NCBI RefSeq assembly: GCF_002260525.1
Contig: NZ_MRYI01000001.1
Location: 310,001 to 374,000 of the forward strand
Direction: 5' to 3'
Source: Hahella sp. CCB-MM4
Lineage (GTDB): Bacteria; Pseudomonadota; Gammaproteobacteria; Pseudomonadales; Oleiphilaceae
DNA length: 64,000 nucleotides
In this document: piece after piece, positions 8,550 to 17,314 of the stretch
How the letters are laid out: every line of letters starts with the position of its first letter
Position numbering within the stretch: the stretch's first letter is position 1
Position numbers and translations under genes: made by a program
Notes under the pieces: model-generated
What the model was told of the DNA's origin: nothing
The model's database searches: none
What the model saw: only the letters and a program-made list of their open reading frames with translations

Positions 8550-9038
8550 ATGTTAAAAAGCTTCAACTTAATTCTGTGCCTTGTCGTGATGCTCTTCTCT
8601 CCCCTATTACAGGCGGCATCTTACAAGACGGTTGAATGGAAAGATTTGATTCCTGCCGACGCTCCTCAACAGACATTGAACGGCACCGTTACCCATGATC
8701 AGATCAGCCCGGACTTCAAATCCCCCACCCTTGCTCCGGTAGTGGATAGTCTGGATAAACAGAAGATTCGGCTGGCGGGGTTTGCGGTCCCTCTGGAGGG
8801 GGACGAAAATGGCATCACAGAATTTTTGCTGGTGCCCTATATGGGAGCCTGTATCCACGTTCCTCCGCCCCCTTCCAATCAAATTGTTTACGTAAAAGGA
8901 GGCGAGAAGCTCCCTGTCGACATGATCTATGACGCATTCTGGATCACGGGAACCATCAAGGTGGGTACTGTCAGCAGTGAACTGGCAGAGGCAGGATACA
9001 GCCTGACGGCGGACGGGTTTGAAGTCTACGAATACTAA
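8550..9038 (+). CDS. DUF3299 exported protein, Zur-linked
   Basis: This 162-residue protein has a signal peptide (about 1-22, ending Gln-Ala-Ala). The mature part carries family features: TVEWKDLIP, then RLAGFAVPLEGDENGITEFLLVPYMGACIHVPPPPSNQIVYV (His and Cys near residues 100-102) and a closing FWITGTIKV. Such proteins occur beside Zur-controlled zinc genes in Vibrio and relatives and are thought to act in the periplasm; the biochemical role is unknown. The Cys-Ile-His and Pro-rich patch could bind metal. A GGAG 6 nt before ATG 8550 supports the start. It is transcribed divergently from zrgA across a shared Zur box. Confidence 0.88.
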   Translation: MLKSFNLILCLVVMLFSPLLQAASYKTVEWKDLIPADAPQQTLNGTVTHDQISPDFKSPTLAPVVDSLDKQKIRLAGFAVPLEGDENGITEFLLVPYMGACIHVPPPPSNQIVYVKGGEKLPVDMIYDAFWITGTIKVGTVSSELAEAGYSLTADGFEVYEY

Positions 9039-9073
9039 TCGTCCGCATCAGACTAACGTAATGGCCGCAGAGA

Positions 9074-10528
9074 TTATTCCTGCGGCCGGTATACCAGGAT
9101 TTCCCGTTCCCCGTCTTCCGCCATATGGCTGGCATGCAACTGGCTCATGACTCCCTTGTCACAATACAGCAGGTAACGCGGAGCACCGGTCAATTCATCC
9201 TTACGGGAGGACAATTCATAGAAAGGTATTGAGAGTATCCGGTTATTGGTCAGATGAAGTGGAGCCTTTTCCTGCTCATTTGGATGCCGGATATCGACCA
9301 CCACATCATCACGTGCAGGCGTATCAACGACCTGGACATCATTGACCGTTGTCACCGTCTGCAGGATTTCGTCAATATTTAGAACCCGCATGTCCTCTAT
9401 GGCTTTTTCCAGAACAGCCATGTCAAAGCGGTTTTCATCGTTTTCAATCCGGTGTGGGCGCGCCTTCGTGGTTGGCCGATCCGAAATCACCCCACAGTAC
9501 TCCGGCATGTTGCGGGCAAACTCCTCCATACCGATTTCACCAGCGATCCGAATAATGTCCGGTTTGTCGGTGGTAATCAGAGGACGCAGCACCAGCATAT
9601 CCGCAACACTGTCGATCACATTAAGGTTGGTCAGAGTCTGGCTGGAAACCTGGGCCACGCATTCTCCAGTCACCAAGGCAGATAGTTTGTACTTTCTGGC
9701 CACCGCTTCCGCAGCCCGTAACATCATCCGTTTGAGCACAACCCCCATATTGGAATGGTGCACTTTGGTCAGAATCTCTCCCACCACATCCTCGAAAGGC
9801 ACGGTGACAAATTTAACCCGCTGATTGCTGCCATATTGCTCCCATAGATAGAGAGCCGCCTGTTTTACCCCTACCTCATGGGCTGCCCCACCAAGATTGA
9901 AGAAACAGAAATGTGTCCGCATGCCCCGCCGCATCGTCAGGTAACTCGCGACACTAGAGTCGTAACCACCAGAAATCAATGACAAGACCGGATCCAGCAT
10001 GCCAATAGGATATCCACCCAGCCCCTCATATCGACGCTCGACAATAAAGACTTTTTGATCGCGAACCTCAACCTGCACCACCATATCAGGATTCTTGAGA
10101 TCCACTCCCAAGGCGTTGGTATGCTGTCTGAGACCGCCCCCGACATAGCGCTCCACATCGATGGAGGTAAAATCATGCACGCCGGCACGCTTCACTCTCA
10201 CGACAAACTTTTTGCCTTCCAATGCGGCTTCGTGCAACGCCTTGGTTTTCAGATAGATGTCATGAATATCCTGTAACGGATATTCCCGAACCACCATAAA
10301 ATGAGCAATGCCGCTGACTCTCTGCATAGCCTCTATGGCCTGTTCAGGATGGTCGCCGATATTTGGCAGGTTCACCTCGATCTTGTCCCAGGTGCCCTCT
10401 ACTTCCAACTGTTCATCGAATTGGCGCAGAACCCTGCGGATATTGACCCGCAGCTGTTTCACCAGCTGTTTACGGACCGGACGACTTTTAATGGTAATTT
10501 CAGGAAAAAGTTTGACGAGAAATTTCAT
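9074..10528 (-). CDS. thiI: tRNA 4-thiouridine synthetase / sulfurtransferase
   Basis: ThiI adenylates and sulfurates U8 of tRNA, and its rhodanese domain can also carry sulfur for thiamine thiazole synthesis. The 484-residue protein shows the ferredoxin-like and THUMP region (about 1-170), the PP-loop SGGYDSS at 186-192, Cys345 in the NMPEYCGVISDRPTTKA segment and the catalytic rhodanese cysteine Cys456 in LLYCDKGV. The Cys456 position matches E. coli ThiI, so this is the long form with the sulfur-carrying domain. An AAGGAG before the ATG is a good ribosome site. It is divergent from ppnN across a 280-bp gap that holds a triple 22-bp repeat. Confidence 0.96.
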   Translation of the reverse strand: MKFLVKLFPEITIKSRPVRKQLVKQLRVNIRRVLRQFDEQLEVEGTWDKIEVNLPNIGDHPEQAIEAMQRVSGIAHFMVVREYPLQDIHDIYLKTKALHEAALEGKKFVVRVKRAGVHDFTSIDVERYVGGGLRQHTNALGVDLKNPDMVVQVEVRDQKVFIVERRYEGLGGYPIGMLDPVLSLISGGYDSSVASYLTMRRGMRTHFCFFNLGGAAHEVGVKQAALYLWEQYGSNQRVKFVTVPFEDVVGEILTKVHHSNMGVVLKRMMLRAAEAVARKYKLSALVTGECVAQVSSQTLTNLNVIDSVADMLVLRPLITTDKPDIIRIAGEIGMEEFARNMPEYCGVISDRPTTKARPHRIENDENRFDMAVLEKAIEDMRVLNIDEILQTVTTVNDVQVVDTPARDDVVVDIRHPNEQEKAPLHLTNNRILSIPFYELSSRKDELTGAPRYLLYCDKGVMSQLHASHMAEDGEREILVYRPQE

Positions 10529-10720
10529 AAGGAGCCTAATCGAACATACAAAGCCTTTTCCGGCGACATTCTACTTGGGGCAGATTCAAGCCCCAAGTGC
10601 CGCAAAAAAGGGGTGCATAGTGTACCCGTAATTGCGCTCCGGCAACAGGATGCAGACACAGGCATCAAAGATCGTCTGCCGGGAACACGACTGAAGCCCA
10701 ACAGCCACAGCCCCGCCAGG

Positions 10721-10786
10721 GTTGTAAACTGATAACAACCCCGTTGTAGACTGATGTCAGTCCCGTTATAACTGTAGAAAGCATAG
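10721..10786. repeat. Triple 22-bp imperfect tandem repeat upstream of ppnN
   Basis: Units start at 10721, 10743 and 10765, an exact 22-bp period. They begin GTTGTAAACTGAT, GTTGTAGACTGAT and GTTATAACTGTAG; units 1 and 2 agree at 17 of 22 positions and the third is more decayed. The array lies in the thiI/ppnN divergent gap, ending about 22 nt before the ppnN start, where promoter elements would be expected. Confidence 0.75.
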
Positions 10787-10808
10787 TAAAAAAGGAAGTC
10801 CCTATCCT

Positions 10809-12173
10809 ATGAGTGAAAAAATTACTGCACGCATTGCCCCGGAAGGCAGCCTCGACCTGGTCTCACAACACGAAGTTAAACTGCTGATGGATAAAGGCCA
10901 GAAAGGCCTGTATAAGCTATTCCGCCAATGTGCACTGGCCGTTTTGAATTGCGGCAACGAATCCGACGATCCTGAGGCCATGCTCAGCGAGAACGCCAAT
11001 TTTGATATTGAGCTGATCGGTCAGGCCCGGGGTATCAAACTGGAAGTCATGAATGCTCCCGGCTCTGCCTTTGTAGACGGACAGATGATCAAGGGAATCC
11101 AATCGCACCTCTACGCTGTACTGAGGGATATTCTTTACACCGGCAACGTCATGTCACACAACGCCATTTTTAATCTGGAAAATGGCGACGGCATTACCAA
11201 CTTTATCTTTCACCTGCTGCGTAACGCGGGTGTCCTGGTTCCGCGCCGCTACCCTAACCTGGTGGTTTGCTGGGGAGGCCACTCTATCAGCCGGGATGAA
11301 TATGACTACACCAAAGTGGTCGGACACTCCCTTGGTTTGCGTGGCATGGATATCTGTACCGGTTGTGGACCCGGCGCTATGAAAGGCCCGATGAAGGGAG
11401 CCGCCATCGCTCACGCCAAACAGCGTATCCGCAGTGGCCGCTACGTTGGCGTCTCTGAGCCCGGCATCATTGCTGCAGAGTCACCCAATCCCATCGTGAA
11501 TGAGCTGGTGATACTGCCGGACATCGAAAAGCGTCTGGAAGCCTTTGTTCGTATGGGACACGGCATTGTGGTATTTCCCGGTGGTGTGGGAACAGCCGAG
11601 GAAATTCTCTATATCCTCGGAGTCCTCACTAACCCGGCAAATGATCATCTGCCATTTCCGCTGATATTTACAGGGTCCAAAGACAATGAGGAGTATTTTG
11701 GCCAGATCGATGAATTCATCGGCCTGACGCTGGGTAAAACAGCTCAGAAGCGTTATCAGATTATTATCGATGACCCGGAGCTAGTGGCATTGAACATGAA
11801 AAAAGGCCTGCAGGACGTTACCTACTACCGTAAAACCACCAGTGATGCTTATTACTACAACTGGAACCTGAAAATCGCCCCGGAATTTCAGCGTCCCTTC
11901 ATGCCGACTCATGACACCATGAGGTCACTTAAACTGCATTATGACCAGCCGATCCATGAGCTCGCAGCCAATCTGCGCTGTGCGTTTTCCGGTATCGTGG
12001 CGGGGAATGTGAAAGAAGAAGGCGTCCGTCAGATCGCCCAACACGGGCCGTTTGAGATCAGTGGAAATCCGGATCTGATCAAACCCTTCAATGCGCTGCT
12101 GACGTCATTTGTGAAACAGGGAAGGATGAAACTGCCCGGAACCGAATATGTTCCCAGCTATCGGGTGGTGTAG
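10809..12173 (+). CDS. ppnN: Nucleotide 5'-monophosphate nucleosidase PpnN
   Basis: PpnN (formerly YgdH) cleaves the N-glycosidic bond of nucleoside monophosphates, releasing base and ribose 5-phosphate; the E. coli enzyme is stimulated by (p)ppGpp. The 454-residue protein has the N-terminal PpnN-specific domain (about 1-145), the central LOG Rossmann domain with CWGGHSI and the PGGVGTAEE active-site motif (about residues 258-266), and a C-terminal domain ending in LPGTEYVPSYRVV. Length and motifs agree closely with the E. coli protein. AGGAAG lies about 12 nt before ATG 10809. Confidence 0.95.
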   Translation: MSEKITARIAPEGSLDLVSQHEVKLLMDKGQKGLYKLFRQCALAVLNCGNESDDPEAMLSENANFDIELIGQARGIKLEVMNAPGSAFVDGQMIKGIQSHLYAVLRDILYTGNVMSHNAIFNLENGDGITNFIFHLLRNAGVLVPRRYPNLVVCWGGHSISRDEYDYTKVVGHSLGLRGMDICTGCGPGAMKGPMKGAAIAHAKQRIRSGRYVGVSEPGIIAAESPNPIVNELVILPDIEKRLEAFVRMGHGIVVFPGGVGTAEEILYILGVLTNPANDHLPFPLIFTGSKDNEEYFGQIDEFIGLTLGKTAQKRYQIIIDDPELVALNMKKGLQDVTYYRKTTSDAYYYNWNLKIAPEFQRPFMPTHDTMRSLKLHYDQPIHELAANLRCAFSGIVAGNVKEEGVRQIAQHGPFEISGNPDLIKPFNALLTSFVKQGRMKLPGTEYVPSYRVV

Positions 12174-12187
12174 AGAGAGATCTCTGA

Positions 12188-12229
12188 ATTAATCACTAGC
12201 TCACGATAATTAATCAAGACATCACGATT
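12188..12229. repeat. 21-bp imperfect tandem duplication after ppnN
   Basis: Two units at 12188-12208 and 12209-12229 both begin ATTAATCA and share TCACGAT towards the end; 16 of 21 positions agree. The pair starts 14 nt after the ppnN stop codon. Confidence 0.75.
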
Positions 12230-12304
12230 GTGGAGCCAGCCCAGTGAAGGCCGGCTCCCGCATCCCACGCCTTTACAGACGGGTCTGCTGACAGTCTGGA
12301 CGGC

Positions 12305-12625
12305 TTACAGACTAGAGAAGTAGGCTGCCAGGTTGGCAATATCATCATCAGACAGAGCTGCTGCCTGTCCCTGCATGATCACCGCCTGTCCGCCAGTACG
12401 ATTCTTCGCACGGTAAGCTTTTAATGCTTCCACAATATACATTTCATTTTGACCGGCCAGATTCGGATAAGTTGGAATCGTCGCCTTACCATTAGCCCCA
12501 TGACATGCTGCACAAACGGCAGACTTTGCCTTACCTGCTGCTGCATCTCCAGCAGAGGCAGTTGTTGCAATGCTCAAAACGGTGCTGGCGGCAACCACCA
12601 ACAGAGTACTCTTCATCAGTTTCAT
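12305..12625 (-). CDS. Periplasmic class I cytochrome c
   Basis: This small c-type cytochrome (106 residues) has a cleavable signal peptide (about 1-24, ending Ala-Ser-Ala). The heme-binding motif is CAACH, preceded by AAGKAKSAV and followed by [17 protein letters not shown], and a C-terminal methionine in [11 protein letters not shown] is the likely second axial ligand. The pattern resembles a single c4/c5-like domain that passes electrons between membrane complexes and terminal oxidases. ATG 12625 is chosen because GGAAG lies 7 nt upstream and the signal peptide follows directly. It is monocistronic. Confidence 0.9.
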   Translation of the reverse strand: MKLMKSTLLVVAASTVLSIATTASAGDAAAGKAKSAVCAACHGANGKATIPTYPNLAGQNEMYIVEALKAYRAKNRTGGQAVIMQGQAAALSDDDIANLAAYFSSL

Positions 12626-12874
12626 AATAGCTTCCGTTATAAAGTTATTTACCTCCTCCCAAGGACCGCAATGCCATACCTTGTCAGGAGACTGAGTAAT
12701 CACGGCACGGTTTTTATAACATAGCTTGTCTGACTATGGATAGCCTGGAGCCGCGTAGGAATCAGATTTCATAGGTTTTTCTACGCGCTGACCAGAAGCC
12801 TGGATTGCAAATACTGATACCATGGATACTGCTTTAGGTCAGGCTTGAGCTATTACAAAAGAAAGCAACTGCAC

Positions 12875-13645
12875 CTACAGCCGTCCTGTCATTCGATACC
12901 AGATCAACCCCATGTATTCGTGGATTGCCATATGACTTAATTCGAGAGCCGATGGACTGGGAATAAAATCCATCAGCCAACTACGTACTCCGGGCTTATT
13001 CTTATGGGCGGCCGGAGCGGCAACCACGTTCAACTGTTGCTTTGATGCCAGCGCCATACTGCGGGGCATATGATAGGCAGAAGTCACCAGCGCCAGCGGA
13101 CGATTCCCAACCATCCCGGCCACCGTTTCCAGTTCTTCTCCCGTATCTTTCGTCTGTTCCATCAGCTTAATCCGCCCATTATTGATGCCCAATGCCAACG
13201 CAACCTGCCGATAAGCTTCCGCATTGGATACGGGGTCTTCAAATGCATAGCCTGAAAGAATCAATGTCGCCTCAGGATTCAGCCTTGCAATACGAAGGCC
13301 CTCTGTCAGGCGATACATACTGTCGCCCTCCAATACACTCGTCACCGGTATCCCTTTGGCGGAACGGTGATAATTGCCAAGCACGAGTACATAATCCACC
13401 GGTTGTGAGTCATATGCCGGATATTGGCTCTCCAACGGCATCACCAACTGCCTTGCAAAGAGACCGTTACTGCACAGCAAGACAATCACCAGCCCGGTTG
13501 CCGTCAATCTGAGGCCAGCCCGTTTTCGACCTCGCCATAGCAGCAGGAATCCCAACATGAACAGAAATAAAGAAAAAGGCAGTGGCTTAATCCATCCGCC
13601 TATCAATTTTTTCAATAAAAACAATATGTCAGCTAACAAATTCAT
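12875..13645 (-). CDS. ElyC-like (DUF218/YdcF) inner-membrane envelope protein
   Basis: This 256-residue protein has two N-terminal membrane helices (about 22-38 and 43-62) and a soluble DUF218 domain with VDYVLVLGNYH, GLRIARLNPEATLILSGY, TGEELE and ALVTSAYHMPRSM. E. coli ElyC has this layout and length and helps peptidoglycan precursor handling; the homologous LLKKLIGG and PLPFSL N-terminus supports that subgroup rather than SanA. ATG 13645 gives the expected N-terminus, although the AGGGG abuts it closely; a TTG two codons later has better spacing. Function is inferred from family. Confidence 0.82.
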   Translation of the reverse strand: MNLLADILFLLKKLIGGWIKPLPFSLFLFMLGFLLLWRGRKRAGLRLTATGLVIVLLCSNGLFARQLVMPLESQYPAYDSQPVDYVLVLGNYHRSAKGIPVTSVLEGDSMYRLTEGLRIARLNPEATLILSGYAFEDPVSNAEAYRQVALALGINNGRIKLMEQTKDTGEELETVAGMVGNRPLALVTSAYHMPRSMALASKQQLNVVAAPAAHKNKPGVRSWLMDFIPSPSALELSHMAIHEYMGLIWYRMTGRL

Positions 13646-13933
13646 TCCCCTGACAAGCCTGAGTTTGCAATGGTTAACAATTGGTCTGGTTGCCAAGCAT
13701 ACAAAGGTTGGTTATTCTGCGTCCGCTTTTTCGTACATCTGTTCACCTTTATGAACAGATGACCTCAAGCTTATACAGACAATTTTAAACAAGGCATTTA
13801 ACAGCGCGCTCCAGCTCCTGACATCCTTTGTCGCTGACAGACAGCACATCCGGAACACTGAAGAAGCCTGTGATTAGTTCGATGGTTGCAGTGAACTAAT
13901 CATAGTTTTCTTAAGTTAAATCAGGAGTTCACT

Positions 13934-14095
13934 ATGTTATTGGAAGCCCCAATCGAGTCAACGATAGCCGCTGCACTGGTGTTGTTTGGAATCACCTATA
14001 GCGCGAGAAGCCTGTTCAATCATCTGATTGCCAAGGCCATCGCCAAACGTGAAGCCGAAAACGCTGAAACAGATAACAATCTGGCAGATGCCTGA
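13934..14095 (+). CDS. Small single-helix membrane protein (53 aa)
   Basis: A 53-residue open frame starts at ATG 13934, 7 nt after a strong AGGAG, and is followed by a hairpin terminator. It has a hydrophobic helix from about residue 7 to 21 (IESTIAAALVLFGITY), then an amphipathic, Lys-rich segment and an acidic Asp/Asn tail. The good ribosome site, isolated position and terminator argue for a real gene. I do not recognise a family; a small membrane-bound regulator or stress protein is only a guess. Confidence 0.7.
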   Translation: MLLEAPIESTIAAALVLFGITYSARSLFNHLIAKAIAKREAENAETDNNLADA

Positions 14096-14103
14096 TCTTC
14101 AGG

Positions 14104-14129
14104 GCGATCGGTACTTAACTACCGGTCGC
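14104..14129 (+). terminator. Hairpin after the 53-aa gene
   Basis: The arms GCGATCGGTA and TACCGGTCGC pair over 10 bp (one G-U) around a 6-nt loop, followed by TGCTTTCCTT. It lies 8 nt after the stop codon and is probably its intrinsic terminator. Confidence 0.55.
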
Positions 14130-14311
14130 TGCTTTCCTTAATCCCAACCATACCCGCCCATATTTTTATCTGAATAATTTCCCTATATCTTCATAGTCCC
14201 CAACACGGCTCCAAACGGCAACCTTGCTCAAAGCATCTGTCGCGACATCACTCCCTATTGAGCGTATTATCATACTCACTATCCGTGTGGAACCAACAAA
14301 CGGAGATGGCT

Positions 14312-15808
14312 ATGACACATTCAGTCCCTCTTTACCTGGACGGCGAGTTTGTTGAAAGCCAAGCCCACCGATCCATTGCCAACATCAACCCAGCCACCCA
14401 ACTCACCCTGGCGCAGGTGCCCTGCACGACCTTCGAGGAAATAGACCGGGCGATTGCGAGCGCAGAGCAGGCTTTTAAAGACTGGCGTGACGTGCCTGTC
14501 CCTGAACGGGCCAGACTGATGATGAATTTTTGCCAGCGACTCAAAGATCAACAGGACGATATTGCCGAGACTCTGAGCCAGGAAACCGGCAAGATTTTCG
14601 CTGATGCCAAAGGTGATGTGTGGCGCGGTATCGAAGTGGTGGAGCACGCCTGCAATATTCCCAGCCTGATCATGGGCGAGACCGTGGAAAACGTGGCCAG
14701 GGATATCGATACGAGTTCCTACCTGCAACCCTTGGGAGTCTGCGCCGGCATCACTCCATTCAACTTCCCGGCCATGATCCCTCTGTGGATGTTCCCCCTC
14801 GCCCTGGCATGCGGCAATACTTTTATACTGAAGCCATCGGAGCAAGACCCGCTGACGCCCATGCAAATTGCCGAAATATTCCAGCAGGCAGGATTCCCTA
14901 AAGGCGTGTTGCAAGTCATTCATGGCGATCGGGAGCAGGTGGACCATCTGATTACCCATCCAGCAATCAAAGCGATCTCATTTGTTGGCTCAGCCAGGGT
15001 CGGCCAGCATATCTACCGGTCCGGGACCGATCATTTAAAACGCGTGCAATGCATGACCGGCGCTAAAAATCATATGGTGATCATGCCGGATGCGGACAGG
15101 CAGCAAGTGATTTCACACTTGGTAGGCTCCTCGGTCGGCGCTGCCGGCCAGCGCTGCATGGCGATATCCGTGGCTGTCTTCGTGGGCGACTCAGTGCAAT
15201 GGCTCGATGAGTTGAAGGACGCCATGTCAAAGGTGAAACCGGGATTATGGAATGAGGAGGACGCGGGGTTCGGCCCGTTGATCAGTGGTGCAGCCCGTCA
15301 GCGGGTACTTGGCCTGATCGAGCAAGGCAAAGAGGAAGGAGCCGACTGTCTGCTGGACGGCTCTGGATTTACCCATCCCGATTATCCGGACGGAAATTGG
15401 ATCGGGCCGACCCTGTTTGCCGATGTAAAGCCTCACATGTCCATCTACAAAGAAGAAATCTTTGGCCCGGTGCTGATCACCATGCATGTGGACAGTCTGG
15501 ATGAAGCACTGGACCTGATTAACAACAACCCTTATGGGAACGGTACTTCGCTGTTTACCAACTCCGGTGGCGCCGCCCGTCACTTCCAACGTAATGTGCT
15601 GGTGGGCCAGGTGGGAATCAATGTTCCCATTCCGGTGCCGTTACCGTTCTTTTCATTTACCGGCTGGCGTCAGTCTTTTTACGGTGACCAGCATGCCTAC
15701 GGTAAACAGGCCATACGTTTCTACACAGAAACCAAGACAGTCATCAGCCGCTGGTTTCATCATGGTGAAGAGGTACAGAGGCCTAACCTGACCATACAGA
15801 TGCGTTAA
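14312..15808 (+). CDS. mmsA: Methylmalonate-semialdehyde dehydrogenase (CoA-acylating)
   Basis: MmsA oxidises methylmalonate semialdehyde to propionyl-CoA, the last step of valine breakdown, using NAD and CoA and releasing CO2. The 498-residue protein shows the aldehyde-dehydrogenase fold: [28 protein letters not shown], the Rossmann FVGSARVG, the MmsA-type catalytic cysteine in GAAGQRCMA, and EEIFGPVL. The start is ATG 14312, because CGGAG lies 6 nt upstream; ATG 14306 overlaps that site. It opens a valine-catabolism group with the acyl-CoA dehydrogenase and hydrolase that follow. The usual partner mmsB (3-hydroxyisobutyrate dehydrogenase) is not next to it. Confidence 0.95.
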   Translation: MTHSVPLYLDGEFVESQAHRSIANINPATQLTLAQVPCTTFEEIDRAIASAEQAFKDWRDVPVPERARLMMNFCQRLKDQQDDIAETLSQETGKIFADAKGDVWRGIEVVEHACNIPSLIMGETVENVARDIDTSSYLQPLGVCAGITPFNFPAMIPLWMFPLALACGNTFILKPSEQDPLTPMQIAEIFQQAGFPKGVLQVIHGDREQVDHLITHPAIKAISFVGSARVGQHIYRSGTDHLKRVQCMTGAKNHMVIMPDADRQQVISHLVGSSVGAAGQRCMAISVAVFVGDSVQWLDELKDAMSKVKPGLWNEEDAGFGPLISGAARQRVLGLIEQGKEEGADCLLDGSGFTHPDYPDGNWIGPTLFADVKPHMSIYKEEIFGPVLITMHVDSLDEALDLINNNPYGNGTSLFTNSGGAARHFQRNVLVGQVGINVPIPVPLPFFSFTGWRQSFYGDQHAYGKQAIRFYTETKTVISRWFHHGEEVQRPNLTIQMR

Positions 15809-15964
15809 ACTTTTATAAGTATGAACTCACAGGGAGATTGATTTGTAGAGCCCCGGCGGCCTATGCAACCGCCGCGAAGATATACAGGTATCGATTGGAC
15901 ATCTTCAAATCCGTCTCCCCATCGCACGATTATCGCTGCTTACACTATAGAGCTGACTGAATTT

Positions 15965-17125
15965 ATGGATTTTAACCTTACCGAAGAACAGCAGGCCTAT
16001 GCGGCCAGTGCCCGACAATTTGCCGAGAAAGAGCTGATGCCTTTTGCCGCGGAGTGGGATGCTCAGGCGGACTTTCCACTGGACACCATCCATCGGGCAG
16101 GAGAAATGGGCTTTCTGTCGCTGTACACTCCGGAAGACCATGGCGGCATGGGTCTGTCCCGGTTGGACAGCTCTATCATTATCGAGGAATTGGCTCGAGG
16201 CTGCACAGCCACCACGGCATATCTCACCATTCACAATATGGCCACCTGGATGGTCGCCATGTTCGGTAGTGAAGAATTACAACAAGTCTGGCTTCCCAAG
16301 CTGGTCGCCGGACAGCTCCTGGCCTCATATTGCCTGACTGAACCTGGCTCGGGTTCAGATGCCGCCTCATTGAGAACGACAGCAAAATCCAAAGGCAAAC
16401 ACTATGTCCTGAATGGCTCCAAAATGTTCATTTCAGGGGCTGGCAGCACTGAAGTGTTGATTGTCATGGCCAGGACCGGCGGCCTTGGTCCCAAAGGAGT
16501 ATCCGCGTTTTTGGTTCCCGCAGATACCCAAGGCATCAGCTACGGTCGCAAAGAGGAAAAAATGGGATGGAACTGCCAGCCAACCCGGGCCATAACCTTT
16601 GAAGATGTCAAAATTCCCACGACCTATCGCCTGGGTGAAGAGGGAGAAGGCTTCACCTTTGCCATGAAAGGACTGGACGGCGGCCGCATCAATATCGCCA
16701 CATGCTCCGTAGGGACGGCCCAGGCAGCGCTGGAAACTGCCAGATCTTATCTGCTGGAGCGTCATCAGTTCAATAAACCCCTGGCAGAATTTCAAGCTCT
16801 CCAGTTTAAGCTGGCGGATATGACGACGGAATTGGTGGCAGCCAGACAAATGGTCAGACTGGCCGCTTTCAAGCTGGATCAACAGGATCCGGAAGCCGGC
16901 ACTTACAGTGCCATGGCGAAACGGTTTGCCACCGACGCCGGTTTCAACATCTGCAATGACGCGCTCCAGCTACACGGTGGTTATGGCTATATTCGGGAAT
17001 ATCCACTGGAACGATATGTACGGGACAGCCGGGTACATCAGATACTGGAAGGCACGAATGAGATTATGCGTGTCATCATCGCACGACGCATTCTGCTGGA
17101 ACACAGCCTGGAAGCCATACGCTGA
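15965..17125 (+). CDS. Isobutyryl-CoA dehydrogenase-like acyl-CoA dehydrogenase
   Basis: This 386-residue FAD flavoprotein oxidises a short acyl-CoA to the enoyl-CoA, passing electrons to electron-transfer flavoprotein. Family features are YCLTEPGSGSDAASL, the FAD-contacting FISGAGSTEV, QLHGGYGYIREYPLERYVRD, and the catalytic base glutamate in ILEGTNEIMRV. Its position between mmsA and the 3-hydroxyisobutyryl-CoA hydrolase gene makes isobutyryl-CoA the most likely substrate. The longer frame from 15863 is not supported by a ribosome site and would add a non-homologous N-terminus; ATG 15965 gives the standard MDFNLTEEQQ start. Confidence 0.92.
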   Translation: MDFNLTEEQQAYAASARQFAEKELMPFAAEWDAQADFPLDTIHRAGEMGFLSLYTPEDHGGMGLSRLDSSIIIEELARGCTATTAYLTIHNMATWMVAMFGSEELQQVWLPKLVAGQLLASYCLTEPGSGSDAASLRTTAKSKGKHYVLNGSKMFISGAGSTEVLIVMARTGGLGPKGVSAFLVPADTQGISYGRKEEKMGWNCQPTRAITFEDVKIPTTYRLGEEGEGFTFAMKGLDGGRINIATCSVGTAQAALETARSYLLERHQFNKPLAEFQALQFKLADMTTELVAARQMVRLAAFKLDQQDPEAGTYSAMAKRFATDAGFNICNDALQLHGGYGYIREYPLERYVRDSRVHQILEGTNEIMRVIIARRILLEHSLEAIR

Positions 17126-17314
17126 TGACGGGCACAGAGATCCACCAGCCATCCCCTGGGACAATCCTTGTCTGTCCCAGGTACGCCATAAAAGTCGGGT
17201 CCATGAGGCCAATCATAGACACAGTACAAAAAGCCGCAGGCACAGTGGAAAAAAACACAGAATCAGCAATCCTTTATACTAACGACGTTTTCTGCAGGCA
17301 GGGATTACTCAGAT

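Noticed and set aside
9063-9087. GGCCGCAG/CTGCGGCC stem between the DUF3299 gene and thiI
   Set aside because: It overlaps the thiI stop codon and lacks a U-tract on either strand; too weak to call a terminator.
12640-12665. Strong GGAGGAGGT upstream of the cytochrome gene as its ribosome site
   Set aside because: It is more than 20 nt from the usable ATG and no start codon lies at proper distance; GGAAG nearer the ATG fits better.
17155-17181. CCTGGGACA/TGTCCCAGG hairpin between valine genes
   Set aside because: Good stem but no U-tract, so a terminator call is not justified; mentioned in the neighbouring entry.
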